Source of the DNA: Paenibacillus sacheonensis
GTDB lineage: Bacteria > Bacillota > Bacilli > Paenibacillales > Paenibacillaceae
DNA: 64,000 nucleotides
Reading direction: 5' to 3'
Assembly (NCBI RefSeq): GCF_009909195.1
Contig: NZ_JAAAMU010000009.1
Coordinates: 186,001 to 250,000, forward strand
The stretch's first letter is position 1. Each line of letters begins with the position of its first letter. Under the pieces are notes generated by a model that saw only the letters and a program-made list of their open reading frames with translations, searched no databases and was not told where the DNA came from. Below are positions 32,001 through 40,188 of the stretch, in pieces. The position numbers and the translations under genes are program-made.

Positions 32001-33926
32001 CTGCACTTCGCGCGGATCGGATTTTTGCGTATCTACCGTCTCTTGGAAAGCATCATCAATATAGAAATCGATGCTGCCTTGCTCTTTTTCCTTCTCCGTC
32101 ACGTAATCGATGCCGGTTCCCGTAAACGAATACGTCAACTGCGAGCCGTCAGCCTGCGCGAAATGCACGTCGTGATTCCAATCCTCAAGAGAAGAGCGGT
32201 CGAAGCTATGATGCCAATCGCCCGTATACACGATCCCCGGATCATTATCGTTGATCGTCACGGTATGCCCAGCCTCCGCCAGCATCGCAACCGCATCCGA
32301 GCCGTTCGGCGCATCACCGTTCTCTTCGACGTTCTCTTCGCCATTGTCGTCCGATCCGCCGTTCTCTGTGCTGCCGTCCTCATCCCCGTCGACGGTCAAG
32401 CCTTGAACGGATGAATCGCTCAGCGCGATCTCGAGATCCTGCGAGCTCGGCGCGACTTCTTTGCCGCCGTTGCGCGTCCAATCGCCGGTGTACCTCATGC
32501 CCGTGTCGTCGTCGTTGACGCCGGAGGAAGCGCCGCCGTTCGCCGTTACTTTCAACAGACGGGAAGCATGCGAACCAAGCTCCGTCGCGGTAAAGCCCTT
32601 CGCGAACGAACCGAGATCCGTATGGCTCCACAGATCGCGTACGGTCGCCCCCCCGCTTAAGCCGATGTCGCTCCAATCAACGCTGACATCGGCGTCCTTC
32701 TTGTCGCCGAGATTGAACAAAGCGACCGTATACGTCCCGTCGCCGTTGTTCGCGTACCAGACTTGATTCGTCGTGGCCATGGACAATGGATGCGCCGGAT
32801 GGCCGGCTTGGTTGACGCCGATCACCTCGTCGTTGGTCAGCAGCGACAAGCCGTAGCTGTCCAGCTTCGTCAGGTCGTCGCCCGTATACAGCTGCGCCGA
32901 AGACATCGCCCACAGCGTCATCGCGCTCTGCCGTTCGTCCTTGGTCAAGCCGTCCATCGCGCCGTTGCCGACGTTAAGCGAGTCGAAATCGTTCCAGCCG
33001 CCAGGTCCGGCATCGCGCCACCACAGCGCCGCATCCGGGAACAGGCGCGCGATGTTCTCCCATTGCGTCATGCCGATCTTCGGATCGTACGACTCCACGT
33101 CCCAGTCGACCCGCCAGCCGTTCGCGTATTTCTTCCAGTAGTCGGCGTAGTTATGGTCGAGCGCCCACGACAGCTCGAACCAGATTTTATGCTCCGACAG
33201 CGCTTTGGACCATGCCGCGACGTCCGCGCGCGCGTCGATCGACAAGTCGTTGTGGCCGGAGCCCGGCGTCACGCTGTCGAACTTCACGAAATCGATGCCC
33301 CACGAGGCGATCATATCCACGACGGAATCGACGTACGCCTGGGCGCAGTCCTTGGACTCCGGGGATTCGAAATCGATCTTGTAGCCCAAGCCCCAATAGT
33401 CGCCCTGCCGATTCGGCAGCGCGATATCCTTCATGTGGCATTTGCCGTCCGTGCCGAAGATTTCCAAATTGTCTTTGTACGCCTGCGGCGAGAGGCTCGG
33501 AATCATATAGATGCCGACTTTCTGCCCGTTATGGTGAATGTAGTCGATGACGTCCTGCAATCCGTCCGGATACTGCGTCGTGCTCGGGATCGGCCGGCCG
33601 TATTGGTCGTTGTCGCCGTTCCAGCCGGCATCGATGTTTATGTACTCGTAGCCGTGCGATTGCAGCTTCTCGTGCATGGCATCGGACTGCTGCTTGAGCT
33701 TGGCGGCCGAGACCCAGTTGCCGGATGGACCGTCGTAAACTTGCAGGCTGTAGCTGCTCCAGCCCATGTAAGGCTTGAGCGCCAGGCCGTTATCCGCCGC
33801 CTCGGCGACGTGCTTGGCCGGAACGAAGCCGAATTGGGCGACCGCGACCGCGGTCAGCAGGAGCCCCGTGCCGATTTTTTGGACAAGCTTGCGTTTGGAC
33901 GTGCTTCGATTATTATTGCGAATCAT
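29076..33926 (-). CDS. Surface-anchored multidomain GH27 alpha-galactosidase
   Basis: A 1616-residue secreted enzyme. Order: signal peptide (1-43); GH27 TIM barrel with the nucleophile Asp217 in FVKFD and the acid/base Asp near 274 in GWRVDWD; its beta-sandwich to about 465. Then follow a short module start (470-488), an acidic linker, and alternating beta-modules (complete at 558-680 and 873-990, partial at 1070-1165) with X2-type immunoglobulin-like domains (about 690-770, 775-862 and a broken third at 995-1068). A Ser/Gly linker, a further beta region and three SLH repeats (about 1415-1590) end the protein. It splits terminal alpha-galactose from oligosaccharides or galactomannan at the cell surface. 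Two modules look rearranged (see findings). AAGGAG is 8 bases before the ATG. Confidence 0.93.
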   Translation of the reverse strand: MIRNNNRSTSKRKLVQKIGTGLLLTAVAVAQFGFVPAKHVAEAADNGLALKPYMGWSSYSLQVYDGPSGNWVSAAKLKQQSDAMHEKLQSHGYEYINIDAGWNGDNDQYGRPIPSTTQYPDGLQDVIDYIHHNGQKVGIYMIPSLSPQAYKDNLEIFGTDGKCHMKDIALPNRQGDYWGLGYKIDFESPESKDCAQAYVDSVVDMIASWGIDFVKFDSVTPGSGHNDLSIDARADVAAWSKALSEHKIWFELSWALDHNYADYWKKYANGWRVDWDVESYDPKIGMTQWENIARLFPDAALWWRDAGPGGWNDFDSLNVGNGAMDGLTKDERQSAMTLWAMSSAQLYTGDDLTKLDSYGLSLLTNDEVIGVNQAGHPAHPLSMATTNQVWYANNGDGTYTVALFNLGDKKDADVSVDWSDIGLSGGATVRDLWSHTDLGSFAKGFTATELGSHASRLLKVTANGGASSGVNDDDTGMRYTGDWTRNGGKEVAPSSQDLEIALSDSSVQGLTVDGDEDGSTENGGSDDNGEENVEENGDAPNGSDAVAMLAEAGHTVTINDNDPGIVYTGDWHHSFDRSSLEDWNHDVHFAQADGSQLTYSFTGTGIDYVTEKEKEQGSIDFYIDDAFQETVDTQKSDPREVQQTVYSATGLTSGRHTLKAVKHTDAPNDYMLIDALKVTADTLLGTTSATFDNAAPADVTTTLPFGASSLAGIKNGAATLVKDTDYAVSGSTVAIKAAYLSQQPQGAANLSFAFAGGDSQTLAVTITGQAVRNSTISPTSAAFDLKVTKQADVTTTLTLNDNALNSVSNGAAALTAGTDYAVNGSVLTIKKAYLAKQAVGSLPLTITFSAGQPQTLTIAISDTTAEGRYANINNDDPSIHYDGSWTLSRGRKLGDYMDDVQFAEKNGDSFSYTFRGTGIKVVTEMDESQGEMDILVDGVLKATVDTHHNGRLAQQTVYEINGLSNSQHTIKAIKKSGSYMLLDMLKVRIPDLIGPTVAAFDKNPDAQADLTVTLLENVGSFRGITNGADALTAGTDYTVSGDKVTINKSYLSTLPASGVAKLTFSFDGDFWQDVHTTATDGDYYTYTFRGTGIEVLSPKGPSQGDVEIFIDGVSKGTVNANGADRTVGQRLYGIDGLPGGEHTIKVVKVSGDEMYADRLNFIVADSGTTTGPGSSYPPVTGGTEVIKGEVNGSGGTEGVLQLDITRTTASDGTKSDSVTLGSDAAKEAIAKLKAAGAKAATIVVPDEKGVTSATNVTIPKESSQALAGSGLDLGIETANGGIVIPNASLAGYDGEAAFTFKPIKDAAAKGQLEDRAGGAAVVKLATGGSEVSIVGQPVSIETNFQGRAVDVIVPVDAALLAGLQPGQLGVYIEHGDGTTEYKTGTIVEWQGGKGLRFTVDKFSTFAVVKHDAVSSGSHTAYMNGFEGGLFKPANNLTRAEMAAILSRIITRDGTGDAIAYRDVKPGHWAAGAIAKVTKLGLMQGFGDGVFKPDQAITRAEMASLAAAIAKSGAKDGAGFSDTHGSWAEAAIAQVQGAGIIRGYADGTFRPAHAVTRAEAAAILNRTLGRGPLYGDAKLPWTDVKSGYWAYGDIAEASVNHSYAARSEGGEQFVPEK

Positions 33927-34043
33927 CTAAACATCTCCTTCACAGGGATTGTTTAATGCGCGTGCTTCAAGGGAATGGGTAAGTCATGCGTAATCGGAAG
34001 CCCGGCGATGCCGCGGCCGCTTGTACGGTTCAGCGGGCAAGCG

Positions 34044-34070
34044 AAAGGCGTCCTGGCTTGCCAGAACGCC
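34044..34070 (-). terminator. Terminator after binding protein 1
   Basis: GGCGTCCTGG and CCAGAACGCC around CTTG, with a short U tail on the minus strand. It may allow partial read-through into the alpha-galactosidase gene 120 bp further on. Confidence 0.6.
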
Positions 34071-34086
34071 CCGCGCTCTCATTCGC

Positions 34087-35796
34087 TTACTTTTGGGTAG
34101 AAGCGTCGTATGCTTTTTGCAGGATTTCGAGGTAACGGTCCAGCTTCAGGTCTTTCAAGCCTTTCACATACGAATCCCAATCCTTGTTCAGGTCTTTGTT
34201 GCCCGTAATGAATTGCAGCTCGTTCTGCTCGATGTAGTTCTTGATGTTCGTTTGCAGCATGCTTGCTTCGTCCATTTCGGCCGGATCGATCCAGACGGAC
34301 CAAGCCGGGAACAATTCCTTCGGCTCATGGCCTTGGTACAGCAGCGTCGCGTTGTACAGACGGCGCTCGTAGCCTGTCGGATCGTAGATATCCGTTGCCT
34401 GCACGAAGCTGTCGCGGTAGGCTTTCGGCATGTAGAAATGGGCTACGCCGCTCCAGCCTGCGTTATGCGGGGCTTCGCCTTCTTTGGCAGGGATCGGTTT
34501 GAACTGCGCTTGCACGCCTTCGCCGAGTGCGACGTCGTCCGGACCCGGTTTTTCCCAATCGATGCCTTCCATGCCCGATGCGCCGTTCGTTTCGCCTTCC
34601 GGCGTGAACATGTAATCAACCAGCTTGATGAGCGCGATTTGCGCTTCTTTGCTTGCTTTGTTCGTGATGACGAATTTCGCGCCCGGCGCTACGCCGCCTG
34701 CGTCATGCGTCGCGTACTGCGCATGCGGTCCTTGGAGCGGCGTTACCGGATTGTAGTCCTTGGAATATTTGTTGCCTTGGTCGATGTTGACGAAGATGGC
34801 TGGGTGCATGCCCGCGCCGGCGCCGAGAATTTGGGCATCCGCGCTCTCGCCGATTTTCTTGAACGCTTCCGCGTTTTGCGTGAAGGCGCCCGGATCGATC
34901 AGCTTCTCGTCGTACAGCGATTTGATGTATGTCAGTCCTTCTTTCCATTCCGGCTTGACGGCGGCGGATTCCACTTTGCCGTTCGTCAGGTTCAAGTAGT
35001 TGCGGTCGTCGTCATACACGAAGCCGTTCATCAGGAACGGAACGACGCGCACGCCGAAATCCTCGATGGAGCCGCTCAGCGGCACTTCGTCGGCTTTGCC
35101 GTTGCCGTTCGGATCCTGCGTTTTGAACGCTTCCAGCACTTTCTTGAATTCCTCGGTCGTCGTCGGCATCTTCAAGCCGAGCTTGTCGAGCCACTTGGTG
35201 TTCAGCCACATTTTGTTCGGGTACGAGCAGTGGAAGCATTGCGAATAGGCAACCAGGCCGTAGATATTGCCGTCCGGCGCGGTGTTGAAGCCTTTCAGCT
35301 CCGGATCGGTTTCCATCGCTTTCTTGATGTTCGGCGCGTATTGGTCGATCAGGTCGTTCAGCGGCAGCAGCACGCCTTGCTTGCCGTATTTCAGCACGTC
35401 CGCTTGGGAGAATTGGTCGATGTACGCCGGCAGCATGTACGCGTCCGGATAATCGCCGCTCGCGAGGGAGATTTGGCGTTTTTCTTTCGCGCCATCCGTC
35501 GGATTCATTTCCCAGTTGATCTTCATGTTGAATTTATCTTCCACGAAAGCCGTGAATTTGTTCGTCGGCAGGTCGATGTTCGTCTCTTGGATGGAGAAGA
35601 TTTTGACTTGCGTCGGTTCGGCATTGGCCGGCGCGTTGCCGCCGTTGTCCGCCGCTTGGGTCGTGTTGCCGCCATTCGCGTTCGTGCTGCCCGCGTTCCC
35701 CGCTTTATTATTGTTCGCGTCGTTGCTTCCGCAAGCCGCCAGGATCATGCTGCAAGCAGCAAGGATGGCTACTGCGCTTCCGATTCTCTTTTTCAA
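34087..35796 (-). CDS. Sugar-binding lipoprotein 1 of the alpha-galactoside importer
   Basis: A 569-residue lipoprotein of the YtcQ/LipO type. The lipobox is LAAC (Cys near 22), followed by an Asn/Gly/Thr/Ala-rich linker and a large family 1 binding domain (FTAFVEDKFNMKINWE... CFHCSYPNKMWLN... DPNGNGKADEVPLSGS). The TTG start at 35796 has AAAGGGAG 8 bases upstream, better than upstream starts. It is strikingly similar, nearly end to end, to the binding protein at 38139-39785, with the two permease genes between them. It presumably supplies alpha-galactosides to that permease pair. Confidence 0.9.
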   Translation of the reverse strand: MKKRIGSAVAILAACSMILAACGSNDANNNKAGNAGSTNANGGNTTQAADNGGNAPANAEPTQVKIFSIQETNIDLPTNKFTAFVEDKFNMKINWEMNPTDGAKEKRQISLASGDYPDAYMLPAYIDQFSQADVLKYGKQGVLLPLNDLIDQYAPNIKKAMETDPELKGFNTAPDGNIYGLVAYSQCFHCSYPNKMWLNTKWLDKLGLKMPTTTEEFKKVLEAFKTQDPNGNGKADEVPLSGSIEDFGVRVVPFLMNGFVYDDDRNYLNLTNGKVESAAVKPEWKEGLTYIKSLYDEKLIDPGAFTQNAEAFKKIGESADAQILGAGAGMHPAIFVNIDQGNKYSKDYNPVTPLQGPHAQYATHDAGGVAPGAKFVITNKASKEAQIALIKLVDYMFTPEGETNGASGMEGIDWEKPGPDDVALGEGVQAQFKPIPAKEGEAPHNAGWSGVAHFYMPKAYRDSFVQATDIYDPTGYERRLYNATLLYQGHEPKELFPAWSVWIDPAEMDEASMLQTNIKNYIEQNELQFITGNKDLNKDWDSYVKGLKDLKLDRYLEILQKAYDASTQK

Positions 35797-35923
35797 CTTG
35801 ATCGCTCCCTTTTTGTTTGTATGAATGACTGCCGCCAACCCCCACGCTACATACCTATCTCCCCTTTCAAGACTTGCAAGGACCGCGCCTTGCGGCGATT
35901 AGTCCCGTTAACCGTCGGCTGCG

Positions 35924-36820
35924 TCAGCCTTTGACCGAGCCGACCAGCATCCCTTGCACGAAGTAACGCTGCACGAACGGGTAGATCATCAGCACCGGCA
36001 GCGTGGCGACCACGATCAGCGCGTATTTGAGCAGCTCGGACAGCTGTTGGCGCTCGACCTGCTTCATCGCGTCCATGATGCCGGTGCTGTTGTTCTGGAT
36101 AATGATGCTTCGCAGCACGAGCTGCAGCGGGAACAGGTTGGCCGACTTCAGATAGATCAACGCGTCGAAGTAGGCGTTCCACTGGCCGACGGCGTACATG
36201 AGCACGAGCACCGCGAGGATCGGTTTCGACAGCGGGATGACGACGCTTCGCATGAAGCGCAGGTCGCTGCAGCCGTCGATCTCGCTCGCTTCGATCAGCT
36301 CCTCCGGAATGGAGGATTGGAAGAACGACCTTGCGATGATGATCTGCCACACCCAGATGGCGTTCGGAATGAGCAAGGCCCAGCGGGTGTCGATCAGATG
36401 CAGGCTCTTGACGACCATATACGTCGGAATCAAGCCGCCGCTGAAAATCATCGTGAAGGTGATGATCATCATGATCGGGCTCCGTCCGAAGAACGTCTTG
36501 CGGGACAGCGGGTACGCGATCATGACAGTGAGCGCCACGCTGATGAACGTGCCCATCGCCGTGTAGAACAGCGAGTTGCCGTAGCCCGTCATGATTTGGG
36601 GCGTATTGAACAAGGTTTTGAACCCTTTGAACGAGATGTCCACCGGCCACAGCCACACTTTGCCGGACGTGACTGCCGACGGGCTGCTGATGGAGCTGCT
36701 CAGAATATAGATGAGCGGGTAGATGACGGCGAGCAGCACGAGCGTCAGGATGATATAGATCCCGTACATGAATACGCGGTCGCCTGCCGACTCCCTGATT
36801 TTTTGATTCATCGTTGTCAT
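35924..36820 (-). CDS. Sugar ABC permease LplC type
   Basis: A 298-residue permease of the LplC/YteP-partner group with six hydrophobic segments, the EAA loop ELIEASEIDGCSDLRFMRSVVIP near residue 195, and the characteristic end VQRYFVQGMLVGSVKG. ATG 36820 is used, since GGAG is 10 bases upstream; earlier in-frame codons touch the ribosome site. It pairs with the LplB-type permease immediately upstream. The ATPase is not encoded nearby. Confidence 0.92.
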   Translation of the reverse strand: MTTMNQKIRESAGDRVFMYGIYIILTLVLLAVIYPLIYILSSSISSPSAVTSGKVWLWPVDISFKGFKTLFNTPQIMTGYGNSLFYTAMGTFISVALTVMIAYPLSRKTFFGRSPIMMIITFTMIFSGGLIPTYMVVKSLHLIDTRWALLIPNAIWVWQIIIARSFFQSSIPEELIEASEIDGCSDLRFMRSVVIPLSKPILAVLVLMYAVGQWNAYFDALIYLKSANLFPLQLVLRSIIIQNNSTGIMDAMKQVERQQLSELLKYALIVVATLPVLMIYPFVQRYFVQGMLVGSVKG

Positions 36821-36836
36821 GCGTTTCATGCTCCTT

Positions 36837-37808
36837 CTACCACAGACTGTTGTTTGAAAACCGTTTGGCCAAACTGTTGACCAGCACGAGCAGCACGAGG
36901 TTGATGACGGAATTGAACAGGCCGACCGCCGTCGCGAAGCTGTAATTGGCATTCAAGAGGCCGATGCTGTACACGTACGTCGAGATAATGTTCGAATTGA
37001 CGAGGTTGAGCGGATTTTGCAGCAGGTACACCTTCTCGAAGCCGATCGCCATGATGTTGCCCACGTTCAGGATGAGCACGATGACGATGGTCGGAAGCAG
37101 ACCGGGCAGATCGACGTTCCAAATCTTCTGAAACCGGGACGCGCCGTCCACTTTCGCCGCTTCGTACAAGGTCGGGTCGATGCCCGCGAGCGCCGCCAGA
37201 TAGATGACCGCGGAATACCCGGCCGTCTGCCAGATGTCCGACCAGACGTAGATGGAACGGAACATGCCCGGCTCTCCGAGGAAGTTGATCGAATCCAGCC
37301 CCAGGTGATTCAGCAGGACGTTGACGAAGCCGAGCCGAGGCGCCAGGAACAGCATGATGATCGATACCATGACGACCGTGGAGATGAAATACGGCGCGAA
37401 CGTCACGAGCTGTACCAGCCGTTTGAACTTGTTGCCCCGTACCTCGTTCAGCATGAGCGCGAGCAATATCGGGATCGGAAAACCCGCCAGCAGCAAGTAA
37501 CCGCTTAAATACACCGTGTTCTTAATGAGATCCCAGAAGATCGGATTGTTGAAGAAGAGTTTGAAGTTCCTCATCCCGACCCACGGGCTGCCCCAGATCC
37601 CCTTGATGACGTTGTAGTCCTTGAATGCCAGGACCGCGTTCAGCATCGGGTAATACTTAAAAATAAAGAAGTACAACAGCGGCGGCGTAACGATGATATA
37701 GAGCTGCCAGTGTTTCTTGAAGCTCCTCGCCGCCATGCCGGATAAGCTTCGCTTCGTCCGTTTGGCCGGCATCTTCGCCGGTTGGTCTACCGCGATTTCA
37801 ACGTTCAA
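36837..37808 (-). CDS. Sugar ABC permease LplB type
   Basis: A 323-residue permease (LplB/YteP type) with the early PPLLYFFIFKYYPMLNAVLAFKDYN signature split over two helices and the EAA loop LYEAAKVDGASRFQKIWNVDLP. The TTG start at 37808 has GGGAGG 7 bases upstream; the long upstream extension has no support. A cre-like site lies 35 bp before this start, which suggests that the permeases and downstream genes have their own catabolite-repressed promoter. Confidence 0.92.
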   Translation of the reverse strand: MNVEIAVDQPAKMPAKRTKRSLSGMAARSFKKHWQLYIIVTPPLLYFFIFKYYPMLNAVLAFKDYNVIKGIWGSPWVGMRNFKLFFNNPIFWDLIKNTVYLSGYLLLAGFPIPILLALMLNEVRGNKFKRLVQLVTFAPYFISTVVMVSIIMLFLAPRLGFVNVLLNHLGLDSINFLGEPGMFRSIYVWSDIWQTAGYSAVIYLAALAGIDPTLYEAAKVDGASRFQKIWNVDLPGLLPTIVIVLILNVGNIMAIGFEKVYLLQNPLNLVNSNIISTYVYSIGLLNANYSFATAVGLFNSVINLVLLVLVNSLAKRFSNNSLW

Positions 37809-37841
37809 AACAATCCCTCCCAGGTCGTTGCCAATGATGCA

Positions 37842-37855
37842 TGATAGCGCTTTCC
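37842..37855. promoter_or_regulatory. cre-like site upstream of the permease pair
   Basis: TGATAGCGCTTTCC matches the CcpA-type cre consensus TGWNANCGNTNWCA at all but the last position. It is 34 bp upstream of the LplB-type start. Repression by CcpA in the presence of a preferred sugar is inferred. Confidence 0.6.
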
Positions 37856-38012
37856 ACATGACCGATAATAGCCTTCCGGGCGGCTGCCGGAACAGGTACA
37901 CTTGAGGTTTCGAGCGTACAGTTGCTCCGTTTTGCGGGGGACAATTGCCCGTCTTACGGCCATTTTCAGCTATTTTCATGAAAGGTACGGTAAGGGCTTT
38001 CATATTAGGGCA

Positions 38013-38048
38013 CAAAAAGAACCCCTGCCGCCGAAGCGATAGGGGTTC
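38013..38048 (-). terminator. Terminator after binding protein 2
   Basis: GAACCCCT and AGGGGTTC around a 14-nt loop with five U on the minus strand, about 90 bp after the stop. Confidence 0.75.
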
Positions 38049-38138
38049 CTGTCATAATGACATTCCAGCTTTAATGACTTAGTGGCTTGGTGGCTATCCA
38101 GCTTCGATTGCCGTTTTCGCTTTTCCAACAGCTTAAGC

Positions 38139-39785
38139 CTAACGGTCGTGCTGCTGGACGTACACGTCATACCCTTGCTGCATGATGGACAGGTACGCTT
38201 GCAGCCCCATCTCATCCAGCCCTTGCACGTAGCTGTCCCAATCGACCAATAAGCTCTTGGCGCCGGTGATGAATTGCAGCGTGCTCTGATCGATGTAATT
38301 CTTGAGGTTCGTCTCCAGCACGCTCGCCTGCTGCGCGTCGGCATCGCTTACCCAGACGTCCCACGCTGGGAAGAGCTCCTTGGGCTCCTTCCCCGCGTAC
38401 AGCTGCGTCGCCGCCTGCAGCCGGCGTTCGTATCCGTCCGCCGCATACATATCGGTCCCCTGCACCCAACTGTCCCGGTACGACTTGGGCATGTAGAAAT
38501 GCCCGGTTCCGATCCAACCGGAATTGTTCGGCTGCTGCCCCGGCTTCGCGTCCACGCCGGCGTACTTCGGCAGGACGCCCTTGCCGAGCGCCTGCTCGCC
38601 CGGCTCCGGCCTGCGCCAGCCGACGCCTTCTTCGCCGGAATCCGCATGCATTTGCCCGTCCGGCGTATAGATGTAATCGATCATCTTGATCAGCGCGATC
38701 TGCGCTTCCGGCGTCGCTTTGTTCGTAATGACGAACTTGGCTCCCGGCGCGATGCCGCCTTCGTCATGCGTGGCATACGAGGCATGCGGGCCAGCAAGCG
38801 GCGGAACCGGCGCGTAGTCGCGCGAACGGCTGCCGGTCGCGGCGCCCGCGACGAAAATATCCGGGTGCATCGCCGCGCCCGCCCCGAGTATCTCCTCGCC
38901 GGCATTGTCGCCGAGCTTCTTGTACGCTTCCGCGTTCTGCGTGAAGGCGCCGGGATCGATGAGGCCCTCGTCGAAGAGCGACTTGATGTAAGCCAAGCCT
39001 TCCTTCCACGCCGGTTTGTTCGCCGCCGAATCGACCCGGCCGCCCTGGAGCGTCAAATAATCGCGGTCGTCGTCGTAGATGAACCCGTTCATCAGGAACG
39101 GCACGATATGCACGCCGAATTCCTCGGTCGACCCGCTGAGCGGAATCTCGTCCGCCTCGCCGTTGCCGTTCGGATCCCGCGTCTTGAACGCTTCGAGCAC
39201 CCGCTTGAACTCCGCCGTCGTCTTCGGCATCGCAAGCCCCAGCTTGTCCAGCCACTTCGCGTTCAGCCACATTTTGTTCGGATAGGAACAGTGGAAGCAG
39301 TCCGCGTAGCTGACGAGGCCGTAGATATTCCCGTCCGGCGCGGTATTCAGCTCGCGAAGCGCGGCATTCTCCGCGAAGGCGGCTTTGATATGCGGCGCGT
39401 ATCGGTCGATCAGCTCGTTCAGCGGCAGGAAAATCCCCTGTTTGCCGTAGCGCAGCACTTCCGCCTTCGAGAATTGGTCGATGTACGCGGTCAAAATATA
39501 CGTATCAGCATAGCTGCCGCTTGCGAGCGAAATTTGCCGTTTCTCCCTGGCCCCGTCGTACGGTATCGTCTGCCAACGGAAATCGACGCCGTAGGTCTGC
39601 TCGAGATACTTCGAGAACGCGTTCGTCGGCAGATTTTGTCCGACGTCCTGCTGCGCGAAGACGGTAATCGGGATCGCGCCCGCTACCGGCTGCGACTGCT
39701 CCGGAGGTTCCTCGGGCGGCGACGAGGCGCATGCGCTCAGGAGTGTGCCGATGAGAAGAACAGCTAGTAGAACGCGCAGCTTCAT
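38139..39785 (-). CDS. Sugar-binding lipoprotein 2 (paralogue of 34087-35796)
   Basis: A 548-residue lipoprotein with lipobox LSAC (Cys near 19) and a short Pro/Glu linker, not the long Asn/Gly linker of its paralogue. The mature domain aligns with the binding protein at 34087 nearly residue by residue (for example REKRQISLASG, CFHCSYPNKMWLN, DPNGNG-ADE-PLSGS, VPFLMNGF-YDDDR, LIDPGAFTQNAEA, GGxAPGAKFVITNKA). It is read first in the cluster and is cut off from the permease genes by a terminator, so it may be made separately. ATG 39785 has GAAAGGAG 9 bases upstream. Confidence 0.9.
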   Translation of the reverse strand: MKLRVLLAVLLIGTLLSACASSPPEEPPEQSQPVAGAIPITVFAQQDVGQNLPTNAFSKYLEQTYGVDFRWQTIPYDGAREKRQISLASGSYADTYILTAYIDQFSKAEVLRYGKQGIFLPLNELIDRYAPHIKAAFAENAALRELNTAPDGNIYGLVSYADCFHCSYPNKMWLNAKWLDKLGLAMPKTTAEFKRVLEAFKTRDPNGNGEADEIPLSGSTEEFGVHIVPFLMNGFIYDDDRDYLTLQGGRVDSAANKPAWKEGLAYIKSLFDEGLIDPGAFTQNAEAYKKLGDNAGEEILGAGAAMHPDIFVAGAATGSRSRDYAPVPPLAGPHASYATHDEGGIAPGAKFVITNKATPEAQIALIKMIDYIYTPDGQMHADSGEEGVGWRRPEPGEQALGKGVLPKYAGVDAKPGQQPNNSGWIGTGHFYMPKSYRDSWVQGTDMYAADGYERRLQAATQLYAGKEPKELFPAWDVWVSDADAQQASVLETNLKNYIDQSTLQFITGAKSLLVDWDSYVQGLDEMGLQAYLSIMQQGYDVYVQQHDR

Positions 39786-39819
39786 GCTTTGTGGCTCCTT
39801 TCAATAATGGGGACTATCC

Positions 39820-39855
39820 CCCTAAGTCCCCCTTGGAAAGGGGGATTCCAAGGGT
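39820..39855. repeat. C-tract/G-tract palindromic element
   Basis: CCCCCTAAGTCCCCCTTGG followed by AAAGGGGGATTCCAAGG gives a strong hairpin on either strand. Similar short elements with C and G tracts are dispersed in many bacterial genomes; here it directly precedes binding protein 2. Confidence 0.6.
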
Positions 39856-39883
39856 TCCACCCTCTGGACACCCGGATGGGATA

Positions 39884-40105
39884 ACGTTCGTGGTTGCAGA
39901 GATGCTCCTGCCCGGGTTCGGTGGGTGGCACGATGTCCCTTACGGGACAGACTTAACTTTTGGCGCTCCCGGGTTACCTGGCTGACTTCGTCCTGGGGAA
40001 CGTTTGCGTTGCAGAGGCGCTCCTGCCTTGGTGCGGCGTTGGCACGATGTCCCTTGCGGGACAGACTTTCCTTTTGCGCGCCAGGGTTACCTGGGACTTC
40101 ATCCT
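39884..40105. repeat. Two direct copies of a 115-bp intergenic repeat
   Basis: Copy A spans about 39884-39999 and copy B about 40000-40105. Shared blocks in the same order are ACGTT(C/T), GTTGCAGAG, GCTCCTGCC, GGCACGATGTCCCTT, CGGGACAGACTT, TTTTG-CGC and GGGTTACCTGG. The centre GTCCC-TTAC-GGGAC forms a small hairpin. The landmark GGCACGATG occurs at 39927 and 40041, 114 bp apart. Confidence 0.85.
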
Positions 40106-40188
40106 TTTTTGGATCGCGCTCGGCTTGCCTGAGCGGAGGATTGTCGGCAGCTGCGCTTCCTTGTTCCTAAGCGGAACTTTCCAAACCT

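Larger units (their letters stand above)
37809..38138. other. Intergenic region with terminator and cre-like site
   Basis: About 330 bp between binding protein 2 and the permeases. It holds the terminator of the former (38013-38048) and the cre-like site of the latter (37842-37855). Possible promoter hexamers are visible but weak. No gene. Confidence 0.6.
39786..40188. other. Gene-free region with repeat elements upstream of binding protein 2
   Basis: About 400 bp between the AraC-type regulator gene and binding protein 2. It contains a C/G-tract palindrome (39820-39855) and two direct copies of a 115-bp element (39884-40105). No open frame has coding support. The promoter of binding protein 2 must lie in or after these elements. 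Confidence 0.6.

Noticed and set aside
34021-35934. A 637-codon open frame antisense to binding protein 1
   Set aside because: It is a shadow of the lipoprotein gene, with no ribosome site or domain support.
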